Shown in pieces: positions 1-8,000 of a DNA stretch of 10,000 bases (the first letter of the stretch is position 1; every line of letters starts with the position of its first letter). Position numbers and translations under genes: made by a program. This DNA is from Candidatus Hydrogenedens sp. (GTDB lineage Bacteria; Hydrogenedentota; Hydrogenedentia; Hydrogenedentales; Hydrogenedentaceae), in contig JAIWNQ010000019.1 in assembly GCA_020216745.1 (NCBI GenBank), positions 1 to 10,000 of the forward strand. Direction: 5' to 3'. The notes beneath the pieces are model-generated. The model was not told the origin of the DNA and did no database searches. It was given only the letters and a program-made list of their open reading frames with translations.

Positions 1-78
1 AGTATATAATCATATTACAATTGTTATTATATTTGGAAATTGATTCCGTTAGAAATTTATTTCCATGTCTAAAAATGT

Positions 79-107
79 TTGAAAATTAAAATTTAAATGT
101 ATTTAAG
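79..107 (+). promoter_or_regulatory. Weak candidate sigma-70-like promoter for the envelope two-gene unit
   Basis: TTGAAA at 79-84 matches TTGACA at 5 of 6 positions. It is followed by a 17-nt spacer and TTTAAG at 102-107, which matches TATAAT at 4 of 6. The implied transcript start near 114 would leave the Shine-Dalgarno site at 134-139 intact. A perfect TATAAT lies at 124-129 but lacks a recognisable -35 element, and transcription from it would start about at the Shine-Dalgarno site, so it fits only if translation starts at 201. Chance matches are common in DNA this AT-rich. Confidence 0.22.
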
Positions 108-133
108 ATTTATTTCGTCTATATATAATGAAT

Positions 134-139
134 AAGGAG
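134..139 (+). promoter_or_regulatory. Shine-Dalgarno site that decides the start of the FecR-like gene
   Basis: AAGGAG is followed by two in-frame ATGs. The one at 141 is only 1 nt downstream, too close to be used. The one at 147 is 7 nt downstream, the same spacing seen for the other genes here. A third in-frame ATG at 201 has a weaker AAAGGG at 188-193. Confidence 0.6.
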
Positions 140-146
140 AATGAAT

Positions 147-2675
147 ATGAAAGACACAATCGACATAACATCCTTGAAAGAATTCAGAAAGGGTAAATAT
201 ATGAATATCAATGAGATATTAAGAATATTTGTTGTGGCGATTTTTACTATATTGATAGTAAGAATGCCCACAATTTATGCAGATGCGGACTTTCCATTGC
301 ATGGACGGATAAGTTATGATGCAGAAAGTACCTTAATAAAAGGGGCTGACGATGACGATTGGAGTCGTGCCACATTAAATACATTGGTGCTAACAGGTGA
401 CACGTTGTGGACAGATAAAGCAGGGAGTACAGAAATAGAATTTCCTGAGGGAGTTTTCCTGCGGATGGCAGATGCTTCCAAAGTAAAAGTAGAACAGATT
501 TCCCCTGAAATAATATTTTATGGCATAACGGGTTCTTTTTATATTGAACGGGTTGCCCGCAGTTCTGGAAATGTAACATTCCGAACACCTGCCTGCCGTA
601 TAACATTCGACCCGAATACCTGTACCCGTATCGATATTGGTGATGGTGGTGCGACACGTGTTTCGACAAGATGGGGAAAAGCATACGTTACGACAGACCG
701 TGGTGGCAATGAAATGGTAAGTAGCGGTAAACGATGCTGGATAGATGTGGAATATTTACCCTCAGAGGTTGTCTCGTTTGCAACAAATGAAATGGACAGT
801 TTCGACCGTTGGAATCAGGGCAGGTCTGAATTACTTTCTGCACCTGTTCGTACACCACCTAAATATGTTGAAGTCACCAGCAAAACAATTGGATATACGG
901 AACTGGTGGACAATGGAGAATGGGTGCTGATTGAGGAGCGTTATTATTGGAGACCTACAGTTGTTGTAAATTATGTTCCATACCGCACAGGTTATTGGAC
1001 GTATGTGCCAGCCATTGGGTCTGTTTGGGTGGAAACATATCCTTTTGGGTATATAACAACCCATTATGGGAGATGGGTATATTATGAGACTTACGGTTGG
1101 GTTTGGGGATATGACCCTATATGGAGTCCTGCATGGGTAGCAACAGTTCGGTGTGGTGATTATTTCATTTGGACACCAGTTGATTTCTATTGTCGCCCTG
1201 TTCGTGTTTCCACTGGAGTCAGTTTCTCTGTAGGCGGTTTGGACTTTTATGTTTCTGCATCCACCTATGCACCTGCAACGTATGTTTACAGAGCACCTGT
1301 ATACGTGGCACCTGTCGTACCAACCGTCGTTAATTACGTTGCAACAAACCGTCCTAATATCTCTGTTTGGAATATAACACGTTATCCTTCAGCGCCGATT
1401 CGTGTCCCGTATCAGGAAACATTACCCACCGTTCGAGACTACAATCCACCACGATCTATTCGTGGCGTGTCTTATTACAATGATAGTGGGACACTCGCAC
1501 GCTCTCGTGTAAATGAATTGGAACGTTCTTTTTCACAACGGTCTTCTGTACGAAATCTAAATATGTCAGCCAATTCACCTCGTTCGATGGTTCGAACTGC
1601 TATGACAAATGACCGTGGCAATATGTTTCGTGATGTAAAGTTAAATACTACATCTCCGAGAGCCCCCTCTGTTAGATTCTCTTCGGAAAATGCTTTATTA
1701 AGTAAAACAGGAGATATGGGGAATACTTCCGTTCGTAATATCCGTGGGAAGGATATTAACACCAGTTTTACACAGGCTGTGGAACGAACATCCTCATCCA
1801 CACGAGATATCTCAGGAATATCATCGGTCAGGAATACACTCAACAGAGGAGCAGAACGGACAAACACGGCACGTGAGAATTTGAGCATTCACAAAGATGT
1901 GAGAGGAGCAATATCCAGTAGTTTAGACCGCACACCTAAAACAATGAACTCCCCTACCCTGTCACGATTAGATATGGATGGAGAACGGAAACCACGAAAT
2001 TACAATCCTCCAAGTGGTGGCTCTACGAATCCACAAAGAACATCACCAAAGAATGATTCTGGCACTGGCAATCGTGGGATAACACCACGCTCCACACCTT
2101 CAGACCGCAATAGCCCAACAAATCGGTCTACACCTCGAAATTCAAGTCAAAATTGGGACAGAAGTCTTTCAGATATTCGTACAACAATGAATCGTATCCC
2201 TGAACGAGCAGGAAGTTCACAGAAAACAGCAATTCCAGAGATTGCTTCACGGCTTTCCGATAACAATGCGAGAAACAACAGCAATTCGATAACACCCAGT
2301 ATACCAAGTCACACATATCATCAGAATATAAATAGATCTCCATTAAACGGCTCTTCACCATCAAAAGGAACTTCATTATTTAATTCTGGAGGTAATTCAC
2401 GTAATTTCTCTGTTCCAAATCGTGTTTCAACTCCTAACCCTTCCACATCGATAAGACCAAGCATCCCTTCCATGCCATCATTCAACCATGAAAGTTCAGG
2501 AGTAACTCAACAGAACAATCTTTTTTCTCCACGCAATTCATCAAGCTTTTCATCACCTAAATTAAATACTCCAAGTATTACAACCCCATCTTCACCCTCC
2601 TTACATAGGTCACCTTCCATCTCGCAAGGATTTTCTGGTGGTAGACCTTCGTTTGGAGGTAGAGGAATCCGATAA
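147..2675 (+). CDS. Exported FecR-domain/DUF6600-type protein with a long Ser/Asn/Arg/Pro-rich tail
   Basis: The 842-residue product has an N-terminal export signal. Residues 1-25 include KEFRKGK, a hydrophobic core follows at about 26-38, and signal peptidase could cut near A45 or A47 (IYADA). Residues about 50-200 resemble a FecR-type beta domain (LVLTGDTLWTD, then ITGSFYIERV and a FRTP segment). An FDRWNQGR motif follows at 219-226. Residues about 238-333 are rich in Trp and Tyr with the DUF6600-like pattern W-RP, YVPYRTGYW, PFGYITTHYGRW, W-W. Roughly the last 470 residues are low-complexity, rich in Ser, Asn, Thr, Pro and Arg, probably disordered, and end in GGRPSFGGRGIR. FecR domains are best known in anti-sigma regulators, but no sigma factor or TonB receptor gene is nearby and the protein looks secreted or surface-exposed, so a structural or binding role is more likely. 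The function is unknown. A start at 201 (824 residues) is the main alternative. Confidence 0.85.
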   Translation: MKDTIDITSLKEFRKGKYMNINEILRIFVVAIFTILIVRMPTIYADADFPLHGRISYDAESTLIKGADDDDWSRATLNTLVLTGDTLWTDKAGSTEIEFPEGVFLRMADASKVKVEQISPEIIFYGITGSFYIERVARSSGNVTFRTPACRITFDPNTCTRIDIGDGGATRVSTRWGKAYVTTDRGGNEMVSSGKRCWIDVEYLPSEVVSFATNEMDSFDRWNQGRSELLSAPVRTPPKYVEVTSKTIGYTELVDNGEWVLIEERYYWRPTVVVNYVPYRTGYWTYVPAIGSVWVETYPFGYITTHYGRWVYYETYGWVWGYDPIWSPAWVATVRCGDYFIWTPVDFYCRPVRVSTGVSFSVGGLDFYVSASTYAPATYVYRAPVYVAPVVPTVVNYVATNRPNISVWNITRYPSAPIRVPYQETLPTVRDYNPPRSIRGVSYYNDSGTLARSRVNELERSFSQRSSVRNLNMSANSPRSMVRTAMTNDRGNMFRDVKLNTTSPRAPSVRFSSENALLSKTGDMGNTSVRNIRGKDINTSFTQAVERTSSSTRDISGISSVRNTLNRGAERTNTARENLSIHKDVRGAISSSLDRTPKTMNSPTLSRLDMDGERKPRNYNPPSGGSTNPQRTSPKNDSGTGNRGITPRSTPSDRNSPTNRSTPRNSSQNWDRSLSDIRTTMNRIPERAGSSQKTAIPEIASRLSDNNARNNSNSITPSIPSHTYHQNINRSPLNGSSPSKGTSLFNSGGNSRNFSVPNRVSTPNPSTSIRPSIPSMPSFNHESSGVTQQNNLFSPRNSSSFSSPKLNTPSITTPSSPSLHRSPSISQGFSGGRPSFGGRGIR

Positions 2676-2695
2676 TGACATTAAATATTAAAAAT

Positions 2696-2700
2696 AGGAG
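2696..2700 (+). promoter_or_regulatory. Shine-Dalgarno site that decides the lipoprotein start
   Basis: AGGAG lies exactly 7 nt before the ATG at 2708. The upstream in-frame ATG at 2675 overlaps the previous gene's stop (TAATG) but has no comparable site, and it would put 11 extra residues before a complete lipoprotein signal peptide. The site supports initiation at 2708. Confidence 0.7.
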
Positions 2701-2707
2701 ACACATC

Positions 2708-3556
2708 ATGAAAAAGGCATCATTAAAACAATCCAGAATGGTTTACGTTGCAATGGTAATCGCATTGACTATCCTATTGACAGGATGTCCCACAAAAAAA
2801 GATGATGCTGAATATGAACAGGGATTTTATGATGGTTTTATGCAAGATGATTACTATTGGACAGGCTTCTATGATAGCTACGACACAGTAGATGGCGGTC
2901 CTATTTATTATCGAGGAGACCAAATACCTTCAGTAACTAGCCCTTCCTATGATAGAGGGTATTATGACGGGCTCTGGTATGCCTATAACGATGGGTATTT
3001 TGTGGAATATGATTATGCATTTACGATTGGTTTTAGTGAGGGTTATGACTGTGCATATCAAGCAGGGTGGGCTACATTCCTTGCAGTAGATAGTCATATC
3101 GAATGGCAAGACGGTGGCTTTTCTGACGGTTACAATGATGGCTTCTCCGAAGGTAGAGTTTTTGGAGCCTATGATTATATTAATGGAATCCCTTATGATT
3201 GGTTAGGAGCGATGATGGATTATCGGCAGGGATTAGATTTATCTGTTGATGGTGTCTCTACAGGAAATCAGGGACCTGTTATACTGTATGAATGGGGAAC
3301 AGACCCGAAAACATTACAAAAATCTAAGGCATCTAATAATGGAGTTCCGGGACGCTCAATTCGCTACACACACAGTGAACACGACACGAAAGAATTTAGC
3401 CCACCTGAAATAAGTTATAGGACAATGCCAGAAGATGCCATGAATAAGTATAATGTTGTTCCAACAACATCGCCACGCAACTCTTCGCAAAATTTAACAC
3501 TAACCACTTCTTGGCTCGAACGCATTAACCAATACCGAAATGTGATGGGCAAATAA
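2708..3556 (+). CDS. Putative lipoprotein with Gly-aromatic-Asp/Glu-Gly repeats
   Basis: The 282-residue product begins with a lipoprotein signal peptide: basic MKKASLKQSR, a hydrophobic stretch at about 11-24, then lipobox LTGC with Cys27 as the predicted lipidated residue. Pro, not Asp, follows the Cys. Residues 36-175 are unusually rich in Tyr, Gly, Asp and Phe and carry repeated short motifs (GFYDGF, GFYDSY, GYYDGL, GFSEGY, GFSDGY, DGFSEG). Residues from about 185 on are polar, probably flexible, and end in an Arg/Lys-containing stretch (WLERINQYRNVMGK). No enzyme motif is visible. It starts 32 nt after the FecR-like gene, so the two are probably co-transcribed. The C-terminal heptapeptide PRNSSQN (256-262) also occurs in the tail of that neighbour. 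Membrane anchoring is well supported; the function is unknown. Confidence 0.85.
   Translation: MKKASLKQSRMVYVAMVIALTILLTGCPTKKDDAEYEQGFYDGFMQDDYYWTGFYDSYDTVDGGPIYYRGDQIPSVTSPSYDRGYYDGLWYAYNDGYFVEYDYAFTIGFSEGYDCAYQAGWATFLAVDSHIEWQDGGFSDGYNDGFSEGRVFGAYDYINGIPYDWLGAMMDYRQGLDLSVDGVSTGNQGPVILYEWGTDPKTLQKSKASNNGVPGRSIRYTHSEHDTKEFSPPEISYRTMPEDAMNKYNVVPTTSPRNSSQNLTLTTSWLERINQYRNVMGK
2822..3232 (+). repeat. Degenerate protein repeat region in the lipoprotein (G-[FY]-x-[DE]-G units)
   Basis: Codons for residues 39-175 contain at least six short units of the form Gly-Phe/Tyr-x-Asp/Glu-Gly/Ser-aromatic, irregularly spaced in two main clusters (39-113 and 136-149). The similarity is at protein level; the DNA is not an exact tandem repeat. 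This pattern suggests an old internal duplication or compositional selection. Confidence 0.55.
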
Positions 3557-3566
3557 GTAATATTTG
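3550..3566. terminator. Weak candidate bidirectional hairpin between convergent genes
   Basis: CAAATA (3550-3555) and TATTTG (3561-3566) can pair around a 5-nt loop. On the + strand the hairpin is followed by GTTATTTTCTTT, a broken T-run. The stem is nearly all A-T and includes the lipoprotein stop codon. It is the only hairpin I see in the junction and is too weak to be confident about. Confidence 0.2.
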
Positions 3567-3567
3567 G

Positions 3568-5064
3568 TTATTTTCTTTCACATGAATAGCCCCAGGAGTC
3601 TTTGGCATGAAGGTAACTGACCTTCCCCATAAGCCATTCATCAATATATCGAGCCGACTCTCTACCTTCAGAGATAGCCCAAACAACAAGTGACTGTCCT
3701 CTACGTGCATCACCTGCAGAAAAAATACCAGGATGTGTTGTCATATATTTTGAGTTCGTTTTTATCGCTTTCCCGAAACGTGTTGTAGTAAGTTCCAGAC
3801 CTAAAGCCTCTAAGAAAGCATCCGTCTCTGGGGCAACAAATCCCATAGCAAGGATGACAAGCTCACAAGGTAGTTTCATCTCTGTGCCTGGTATTTCACG
3901 CATTCGCTTCTGTCCATTTTCATCTGTATACCATTCTAAACGGATAAGGTTAATCGCTTTTACGTGCCCATGTGCATCACCTTCGAATGATTTTGTCATA
4001 ACGCTAAATAATCGTTCTCCTCCCTCCTCATGACTGGATGAAGTGCGTAAAATCATAGGCCATTGTGGCCAAAGATTATCGCCCGTTCTTTCCAGAGGAG
4101 GACGCGGAAGCACTTCAAGATTAACAACAGATTTACAACCCTGTCGAATACTTGTCCCAATACAATCTGAACCCGTATCACCTCCACCAATAACGATAAC
4201 ATTTTTATTGGTAGCCACAATTTCTTTACCTTCAATTTTTTTACCTAACAACCTCCGAGTACTTTGAGTTAAGAAGTCCATTGCTGTATGAATTCCAGAG
4301 AGAGAAGAGCCTGGGATGTTCATACTGGCAAAAGTTCGGGCAACAGTAGAACCTATTGTGAAAAGGACAGCATCATACTCCAATATTTGTTCTACAGGTA
4401 TATTTTGACCCACCTCAGAAGAACATTTGAAAACAACGCCTTCATCAATAAGTTGATTTAATCTTCGCCAAACAATAGATTTGTCCAATTTAAAGCCTGG
4501 TATGCCATACATAAGCAAGCCACCAGGTTCATCTGCACGTTCAAATATGTGTACAGTATGTCCTGCTCTATTTAACTGCTGTCCTGCTGAAAGTCCGCTG
4601 GGTCCAGAACCGATTATGGCAACACGTTTGCCAGTTCGAAATTCAGGTGGTTCTGGTTTTATCCAACCTTCACGCCAACCTCGCTCAGCAATTTCATATT
4701 CGATTTGTTCTATTGTCACGGGTGGTTCATTAATTCCCAACACACATGAAGATTCACAAGGTGCTGGGCAAACACGACCTGTAAACTCTGGGAAATTATT
4801 CGTTGAATGAAGTATTTCTAAAGCACGTTTCCAATCACCATCCTTAACACAATCATTGAAGTCTGGAATCTGATTGCCTAATGGACAACCATGATGACAA
4901 AAAGGGACACCGCAGTTCATACAACGATATGCCTGCTGTCTTATTTTCTCTTCTGGTAAAGAATGATGAAATTCACGGAAGTGTTTTATCCGTTGTTGTA
5001 TAGGCTCTTCTGAACCTAATTCCCGTTGGAAAACCATAAATCCTTTCGACTTTGGTGGCAACAT
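3568..5064 (-). CDS. gltD: Glutamate synthase (NADPH) small (beta) subunit
   Basis: The 498-residue protein is the electron-input subunit of glutamate synthase. It oxidises NADPH at FAD and feeds electrons through iron-sulfur clusters to GltB. The N-terminus carries the Cys ligands typical of this family: C48-x2-C51-x4-C56-x3-C60, then C99-x3-C103-x3-C107 in GRVCPAPCESSC. An FAD-binding GSGPSG lies at 152-157, with the acidic residue E175 ending the fold. The NADPH-binding motif GGGDTG is at 293-298. The C-terminal FAD-contacting GDARRGQSLVVWAI is at 451-464. Length and domain order are those of full-length bacterial GltD, and all key motifs are intact. The start at 5064 has AGGAG 7 nt upstream; the in-frame ATG at 5070 is only 1 nt from that site. 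It lies 10 nt after gltB in the same operon, so translational coupling is likely. Free-standing GltD-like oxidoreductases exist, but the adjacent gltB settles the assignment. Confidence 0.97.
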   Translation of the reverse strand: MLPPKSKGFMVFQRELGSEEPIQQRIKHFREFHHSLPEEKIRQQAYRCMNCGVPFCHHGCPLGNQIPDFNDCVKDGDWKRALEILHSTNNFPEFTGRVCPAPCESSCVLGINEPPVTIEQIEYEIAERGWREGWIKPEPPEFRTGKRVAIIGSGPSGLSAGQQLNRAGHTVHIFERADEPGGLLMYGIPGFKLDKSIVWRRLNQLIDEGVVFKCSSEVGQNIPVEQILEYDAVLFTIGSTVARTFASMNIPGSSLSGIHTAMDFLTQSTRRLLGKKIEGKEIVATNKNVIVIGGGDTGSDCIGTSIRQGCKSVVNLEVLPRPPLERTGDNLWPQWPMILRTSSSHEEGGERLFSVMTKSFEGDAHGHVKAINLIRLEWYTDENGQKRMREIPGTEMKLPCELVILAMGFVAPETDAFLEALGLELTTTRFGKAIKTNSKYMTTHPGIFSAGDARRGQSLVVWAISEGRESARYIDEWLMGKVSYLHAKDSWGYSCERK

Positions 5065-5071
5065 TATCATT

Positions 5072-5076
5072 CTCCT
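5072..5076 (-). promoter_or_regulatory. gltD Shine-Dalgarno site overlapping the gltB stop codon
   Basis: On the - strand the junction reads AATTAGGAGAATGATAATG. The TAG that ends gltB (5077-5075) shares two bases with the AGGAG at 5076-5072. The ATG at 5064 is 7 nt downstream of this site. A ribosome ending gltB is therefore placed on the gltD initiation site, which favours balanced synthesis of the two subunits. Confidence 0.75.
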
Positions 5077-8000
5077 AATTTGCTAACTTTAATTTAGATT
5101 CTTCCTGTGTCGTATTCATTTGTTTTAAGGCACGAGCATAATCTTTAGGCATTATACGGATAAAATGTTCCTGTTCTTTTTCCCAATTCATTAATATCTT
5201 AATTGCAATAGGACTTCCTGTATATTGGGCATGCCTTTCAAGCAAATATCGCAACTCTGGTAGACTCTTTTCATGTAGAGGTTTCATATCTACCGTTTGC
5301 TGATTACACTTTATATGAAGTTCATTATTGGGGTCATATACAAAAGCAATGCCACCTGTCATTCCCGCTGAAAAGTTTCTACCTGTTTTCCCAAGGACTA
5401 CCACCCTTCCATTCGTCATATATTCACAGCCGTGGTCCCCAACACCTTCTACAACAGCCCAAGCCCCAGAGTTGCGAACACAAAACCGCTCACCTGCAAC
5501 ACCACGGAAGTAAGCTTCACCGCCTGTCGCTCCATAGAGAGCCACATTGCCTATCACAATATTATCTTCTGGCGGGATATGACAGTTTTCTGGCGGACGA
5601 ACAATGATTTTTCCACCAGACAACCCTTTCCCAATATAATCGTTCGCTTCGCCAATCAAATTCAGGGTAACACCTTTTATTATGAACGCACCGAAACTTT
5701 GACCAGCGACTCCATAGCAATCAATCCAGACCGTATCCTCTGGTAATTGCCCTGTATACATTCCCAAACGATGCCTACGTGTTAACTCACTTGATAAGAT
5801 GGTGCCTACTGTTCGGTGAATATTCCGAACCTGTATTGAAAATCGGACAGGCTCTTTATGTTCTATAGCAGGTTTCGCCTTCTCTAATAAAATATTGTCC
5901 AATGCCTTCTCAATGCCATGGTCTTGTTTTTTACTGCAATATAATGTTGAACCTTCCCATGGCTTAACTTGTGCTAACACTGCTGAAAGGTCAACCTTCC
6001 TCGCTTTCCAGTGTTCAGGGTAAGGGTTATATTCAAGATAATCCGTTCTTCCTATCATATCATCAAATTTACGGAACCCTAATTCAGCCATAATACGACG
6101 AACTTCTTCCGCAACAAAGAAGAAATAATTCACTACATATTCAGGTTTACCTTCAAACTTTTTTCGCAACTCTGGATTTTGTGTGGCTATGCCAACAGGG
6201 CAAGTATCACTATGGCATTTCCTCATCATAATACACCCACTAACAATAAGAGGGGCTGTAGCAAAACCGAATTCGTCCGCACCCAACATTGCTGCAATAA
6301 CAACATCTCTACCTGTTTTTAGCTGACCATCAACCTGTACCTTTATCCGGTCGCGCAAATTATTTTGAACAAGGACTTGATGTGTTTCTGCCAAGCCTAA
6401 TTCCCAAGGTAAGCCCGCATGCTTAATAGAACTTAACGGAGAGGCACCTGTACCTCCATCATGCCCACTAATTAAAACAAGGTCTGCTTTCCCTTTTGAA
6501 ACACCTGCAGCGATTGTTCCGACACCGACTTCCGAAACCAACTTTACAGATACTTTAGCATAGATATTTGCATTTTTTAAGTCATATATAAGTTGTGCCA
6601 GGTCTTCAATTGAGTAAATATCATGATGAGGAGGTGGAGATATCAGTTCTACCCCAGGTGTGGAGTATCGAACTTTTGCAATGTGTTCATATACTTTATG
6701 CCCTGGAAGTTGTCCACCTTCACCTGGCTTGGCTCCCTGTGCCATCTTTATTTGAAGTTCATCTGCATTTACAAGGTATTCATTGGTAACTCCAAATCTA
6801 CCAGAGGCAACCTGTTTTATTGCACTTCGTTTGCTATCCCCATTTGGGCTGATAATAAACCGTTTGGGGTCTTCTCCACCTTCACCTGTGTTACTTCGAC
6901 CTCCAATACGGTTCATTGCAATAGCAAGATTTTCATGAGCCTCCTGACTAATGGAACCGTAGGACATAGCCCCAGTGCAAAAACGTTTTACAATTTCCGT
7001 GGCAGGCTCGACCTCTTCTAAAGGAATTGGAGTGCCTTTCTTAAACTTTAATAGCCCTCGCAACGTAGCAAATGTTCTATTACGACTATTTACCTCCTCA
7101 GAAAATTGCAAATACTTTTCCCAACTCTTCAAACGCGTAGCATGCTGGATAAGTGAGATTGTCTCAGGGTTCCATTGATGAAACTCACCTCGTCTACGCC
7201 ATTGATACGCCCCACCAATATCTAATTCATTATCACGGTGCTTATAGGGATTATATGCGAACTCATGACGAACCAATGTTTCCTTGGCTATATCTTCAAA
7301 ATCTAACCCACCAATGCGAGAAGGTGTCCCTGTAAAACAGCGGTCAATAACATTGCGACTTAATCCCACTGCCTCAAAAATTTGAGCACAACGATAACTC
7401 TGAAGGGTAGAAATACCCATTTTAGACATTGTTTTTAATAAGCCTTTTTCTATCGCTTTTACAAACTTCCTATGCGATTCTCCAGGATAATCTTCCTGTA
7501 TCTTTCCTGTCTCTACCATGTGCGAGATACTTTCAAACGCAAGGTAGGGATTAATCGCACCAGCACCATACCCACATAACAAAGCAAAATGCATAACTTC
7601 ACGTGGTTCACCACTTTCAACTACAATTCCGCAACGTGTCCGTTTATGAACACACACTAAATGATGGTGAACTGCTCCAGTGGCTAACAAACTCGGAATT
7701 GGCGCATGATGTAAGCCAGCACCACGGTCCGAAAGGATAAGAATGGTTGCTCCATTATTTATATGTTCCTCTGCCTCTTTACAAATTCTATCAATAGTAT
7801 TCAGAAATCCTTGCACCCCCTCTTTTACGGGAAATAATACACTTATAGATTCAGCCCGATGCCCTTTCTTTTTTAAATTTCGAATATAAGTAACCTGGGC
7901 ATTGGTCAGAATTGGAGAGTGTAGATGTATCATTTGGCAGTCTTCTTGGGTTTCATCCAATAAATTGTATTCTCGCCCAATATCTGTTTCAAGGGACATC

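Noticed and set aside
247-684. 145-codon open frame on the - strand over the signal peptide and FecR region
   Set aside because: Its translation is rich in His, Leu and Tyr as expected from the reverse of the real gene, with no domain or credible start.
1475-1888. 137-codon open frame on the - strand inside the FecR-like gene
   Set aside because: It is antisense to the coding sequence, which has an intact signal peptide, domains and tail. The frame shows no recognisable motif and has no supporting context.
147-2675. FecR-like protein as a classical anti-sigma/iron-transport regulator
   Set aside because: No sigma factor or TonB-dependent receptor gene is present, and the protein has a DUF6600-like region and a long low-complexity tail in place of the usual FecR layout.
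3526-3570. TAACCAA / TTGGTTA inverted repeat followed by TTTTCTTT as a terminator
   Set aside because: The arms are 7 bp but the loop is 31 nt, too long for a typical intrinsic terminator.
4481-4810. 109-codon + strand frame opposite gltD
   Set aside because: It lies wholly within the strongly conserved gltD coding region and is a shadow frame.
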